The notes below the pieces were generated by a model. The model had not been told where the DNA came from and made no database searches. It saw nothing but the letters and a program-made list of their open reading frames with translations. This document shows positions 13,651 through 15,194 of a stretch of DNA of 15,194 nt, in pieces. The position numbers and the translations under genes are program-made. Source of the stretch: Planctomicrobium piriforme (lineage in GTDB: Bacteria; Planctomycetota; Planctomycetia; Pirellulales; PNKZ01); assembly GCA_945877965.1 (NCBI GenBank), contig CAMCTH010000033.1, positions 1-15,194 on the forward strand, written 5' to 3'. Positions within the stretch are counted from its first letter, which is position 1; every line of letters starts with the position of its first letter.

Positions 13651-15194
13651 CTATTTCGGAACGCGATACAGGAACGATTCGCTCGTCAGCAGCGCGGTGA
13701 TCAGAGCCTTCATGCTGCCGCCGCTTTGGCGGTAGGCGCGATGGACGGTTTGCAGACTACCGGCGTCGCCGAGCGTTTCGTTACGACCGAGCCAGAATCG
13801 AAAGGCGTGCCGGATGAACACCTGCTCGACCCGTTCCGACGATGCGAGACGCTGCATGTATTCGGCCAGATTCTCCACCGGCCCTTCGAGGCTCGCATCG
13901 CCGACGAGTGCAACCAGACCGCTCGCGTCCACCGGCACGCTGCGCGTCACCGGCCCCAGCGGCTTGCCTTTCTTGTCGACGTTCTTAGCCGTTGCTTCGA
14001 GATCAAGCACTGCCTCGGTCTTCCGATATCGGCCGAAGTGGTCGAACTGTTCGAAGGGGTAACCGACGTCGTTCATCAACTGGTGGCACTTCCAGCAGTA
14101 TTCCTGTTGCGTGACGGCCATCCGCTCGCGGAGCGTCCGCTCCGGAGCGATCGGCAGTTGGGCATCGACCGTGATCGGCACGTCGGGGACGACTCCGCCG
14201 AGCAGGCGTTCGCGAATCCATTTGCCTCGATGAATGACGTGATTGTCGAATGTCGTCGAATTCGCCGCCAACCATGATGGCTGGGTGAGAATTCCGGATC
14301 GTTCGCCGCTCGGCAACGTCGCCGGCTGCTCGTCGGGAAAGTCGTCGAGATTGTAGGAGAAATGAACCTGACGACCCTGCGGCTTAAAGACTTTGTCTTT
14401 GTACCTTTCGGGATTCTTTTGCTTCTCGGCTTCAAACTTCGCCAGCGCCTCGGCTCGCCTCTTCTTCGACTCGGCCGCCGTTTTGTAGGCGACGAAGCTC
14501 TTGTTCGTCGTCAGGAGTTCGCGGAGCACTTCGCGATCTTGTTCGAGGATGTACTCGACCAGTCGATCGGTATCTTCGACCAAGACCCGCGCATCGTGGT
14601 CGGCAAAACGACCGACGAGTCCGCCGTCGGCGGAGTCTTTGAAGACGTCGATCGCGCGGTCATAGCCGAAATACTCGCGGAAGAATCGCGCGACGGCGGG
14701 CGTTTCGATTTTCGGATCGTCCAGCAAGCGGCGAATTTGCCGGGCCACGCCTGCGTCGGTGTCGAGTTCTCCGGTCGCCGCCGCGGTCAACAAAGTTGCG
14801 TCCGGGCGGCGATCGGTCAGGGCGTAGGCCACGGCGAAAGCGATTTCGCGCGGCCCGAGACGGACGCGCCCCTTCTCGTCGGGCTTGCCCGAACCGACTT
14901 CGAGGCGAAACACGGCCTCGGGCAACATCAGCACCGCGGCCAACGTGTATCGCACACCGAGCAGCGGCCCGGCGTCGGCGATGTTCTTTTGCATCAGAGC
15001 CAAAAAGCGACGGCGCTCGTCGTCGGTCGGCGGTCGCTTCAAGATCGTATTGAATTGATACGCGATCGCCGCGACAAGTTGTTCGTCCGTAGCCCGTATA
15101 TCGGGATAAAACAGAGGCGACAGTTCACGGGCAAAATTGCCTTTCACTTTGCCGTCTTCGAGGCGGAAATCGGTCTGGCTCTCGACGACGACCA
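13651..15194 (-). CDS. DUF1592-DUF1588-DUF1585 haem protein (copy B, 5' end outside window)
   Basis: The frame stays open to the window edge. The codon at 15147 is an internal GTG (Val), not the start. About 513 C-terminal codons are present. They align by eye with copy A (5614-7755): ESQTDFRLEDGKVKG here corresponds to GQSAYEIVDGKVRG there. DUF1592 shows FRLEVGSG and LGPREIAFAVAYAL. DUF1588 shows SGILTQPSWL, RGKWIRERLLGG and CWKCH (codons at about 14083-14097), followed by FEQFDHFGRYR. DUF1585 ends with FWLGRNETLGDAGSLQTVHR and SFLYRVPK. The N-terminal cytochrome domain would lie outside the window. A Lys/Glu-rich insert (about 14375-14480) between DUF1592 and DUF1588 has no equal in copy A. 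This is the first gene in transcription order here and it leads into DUF1552 copy B. Confidence 0.9.
   Translation of the reverse strand, partial: VVVESQTDFRLEDGKVKGNFARELSPLFYPDIRATDEQLVAAIAYQFNTILKRPPTDDERRRFLALMQKNIADAGPLLGVRYTLAAVLMLPEAVFRLEVGSGKPDEKGRVRLGPREIAFAVAYALTDRRPDATLLTAAATGELDTDAGVARQIRRLLDDPKIETPAVARFFREYFGYDRAIDVFKDSADGGLVGRFADHDARVLVEDTDRLVEYILEQDREVLRELLTTNKSFVAYKTAAESKKRRAEALAKFEAEKQKNPERYKDKVFKPQGRQVHFSYNLDDFPDEQPATLPSGERSGILTQPSWLAANSTTFDNHVIHRGKWIRERLLGGVVPDVPITVDAQLPIAPERTLRERMAVTQQEYCWKCHQLMNDVGYPFEQFDHFGRYRKTEAVLDLEATAKNVDKKGKPLGPVTRSVPVDASGLVALVGDASLEGPVENLAEYMQRLASSERVEQVFIRHAFRFWLGRNETLGDAGSLQTVHRAYRQSGGSMKALITALLTSESFLYRVPK

Noticed and set aside
13318..14277. Long plus-strand frame (319 codons) opposite DUF1552 B and haem protein B
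   Set aside because: It spans the junction of two well-recognised minus-strand genes, including one CxxCH motif, and shows no domain of its own.

Overview
The window looks like planctomycete DNA (Pirellulales or a relative). The basis is gene content: DUF1501, DUF1552, haem-binding DUF1592/DUF1588/DUF1585 proteins, a Tat-exported PQQ-like propeller and a WD40 protein. These families are hugely expanded and co-localised in Planctomycetes. No rRNA, tRNA or CRISPR array was seen, and no stretch over 300 bases lacks a gene.

Layout. (1) Bases 1-1699, plus strand: the C-terminal part of a DUF1501 protein, whose 5' end lies outside the window, followed 25 bp later by a seven-bladed WD40 protein. 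(2) Bases 1709-2713: a complete 987-bp IS4-like insertion sequence. It has 16-bp perfect terminal inverted repeats and a 9-bp target duplication. Its transposase has no stop codon of its own and ends in host DNA, overlapping the 3' end of the WD40 gene. (3) Bases 2781-4199, a patchwork: a 5'-deleted ABC-transporter ATPase fragment, an intact VIT-family Fe/Mn transporter gene, and, on the minus strand, an XRE helix-turn-helix reading frame that lacks any normal start codon. (4) Bases 4226-15194, minus strand: a continuous array of seven genes that reads like one operon. In transcription order it is DUF1592-type haem protein (5' end outside the window), DUF1552, DUF1501, PQQ-like propeller, secreted alpha/beta hydrolase, second DUF1592-type haem protein with an N-terminal cytochrome c domain, and second DUF1552.

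The minus-strand array is the main item of interest. A two-gene module (haem protein followed by DUF1552) occurs twice and brackets a DUF1501-PQQ-hydrolase core. Three consecutive junctions use the 4-bp ATGA stop/start overlap, so the last four genes are probably translationally coupled. Every complete product carries a Tat-type or Sec-type leader, so the set would act in the planctomycete periplasm. The substrate is not known. The only product with a recognisable catalytic triad is the alpha/beta hydrolase. The haem proteins carry CxxCH motifs fit for electron transfer. I infer an envelope oxidoreductive/hydrolytic system for some polymer or ester, but the sequence alone does not prove it.
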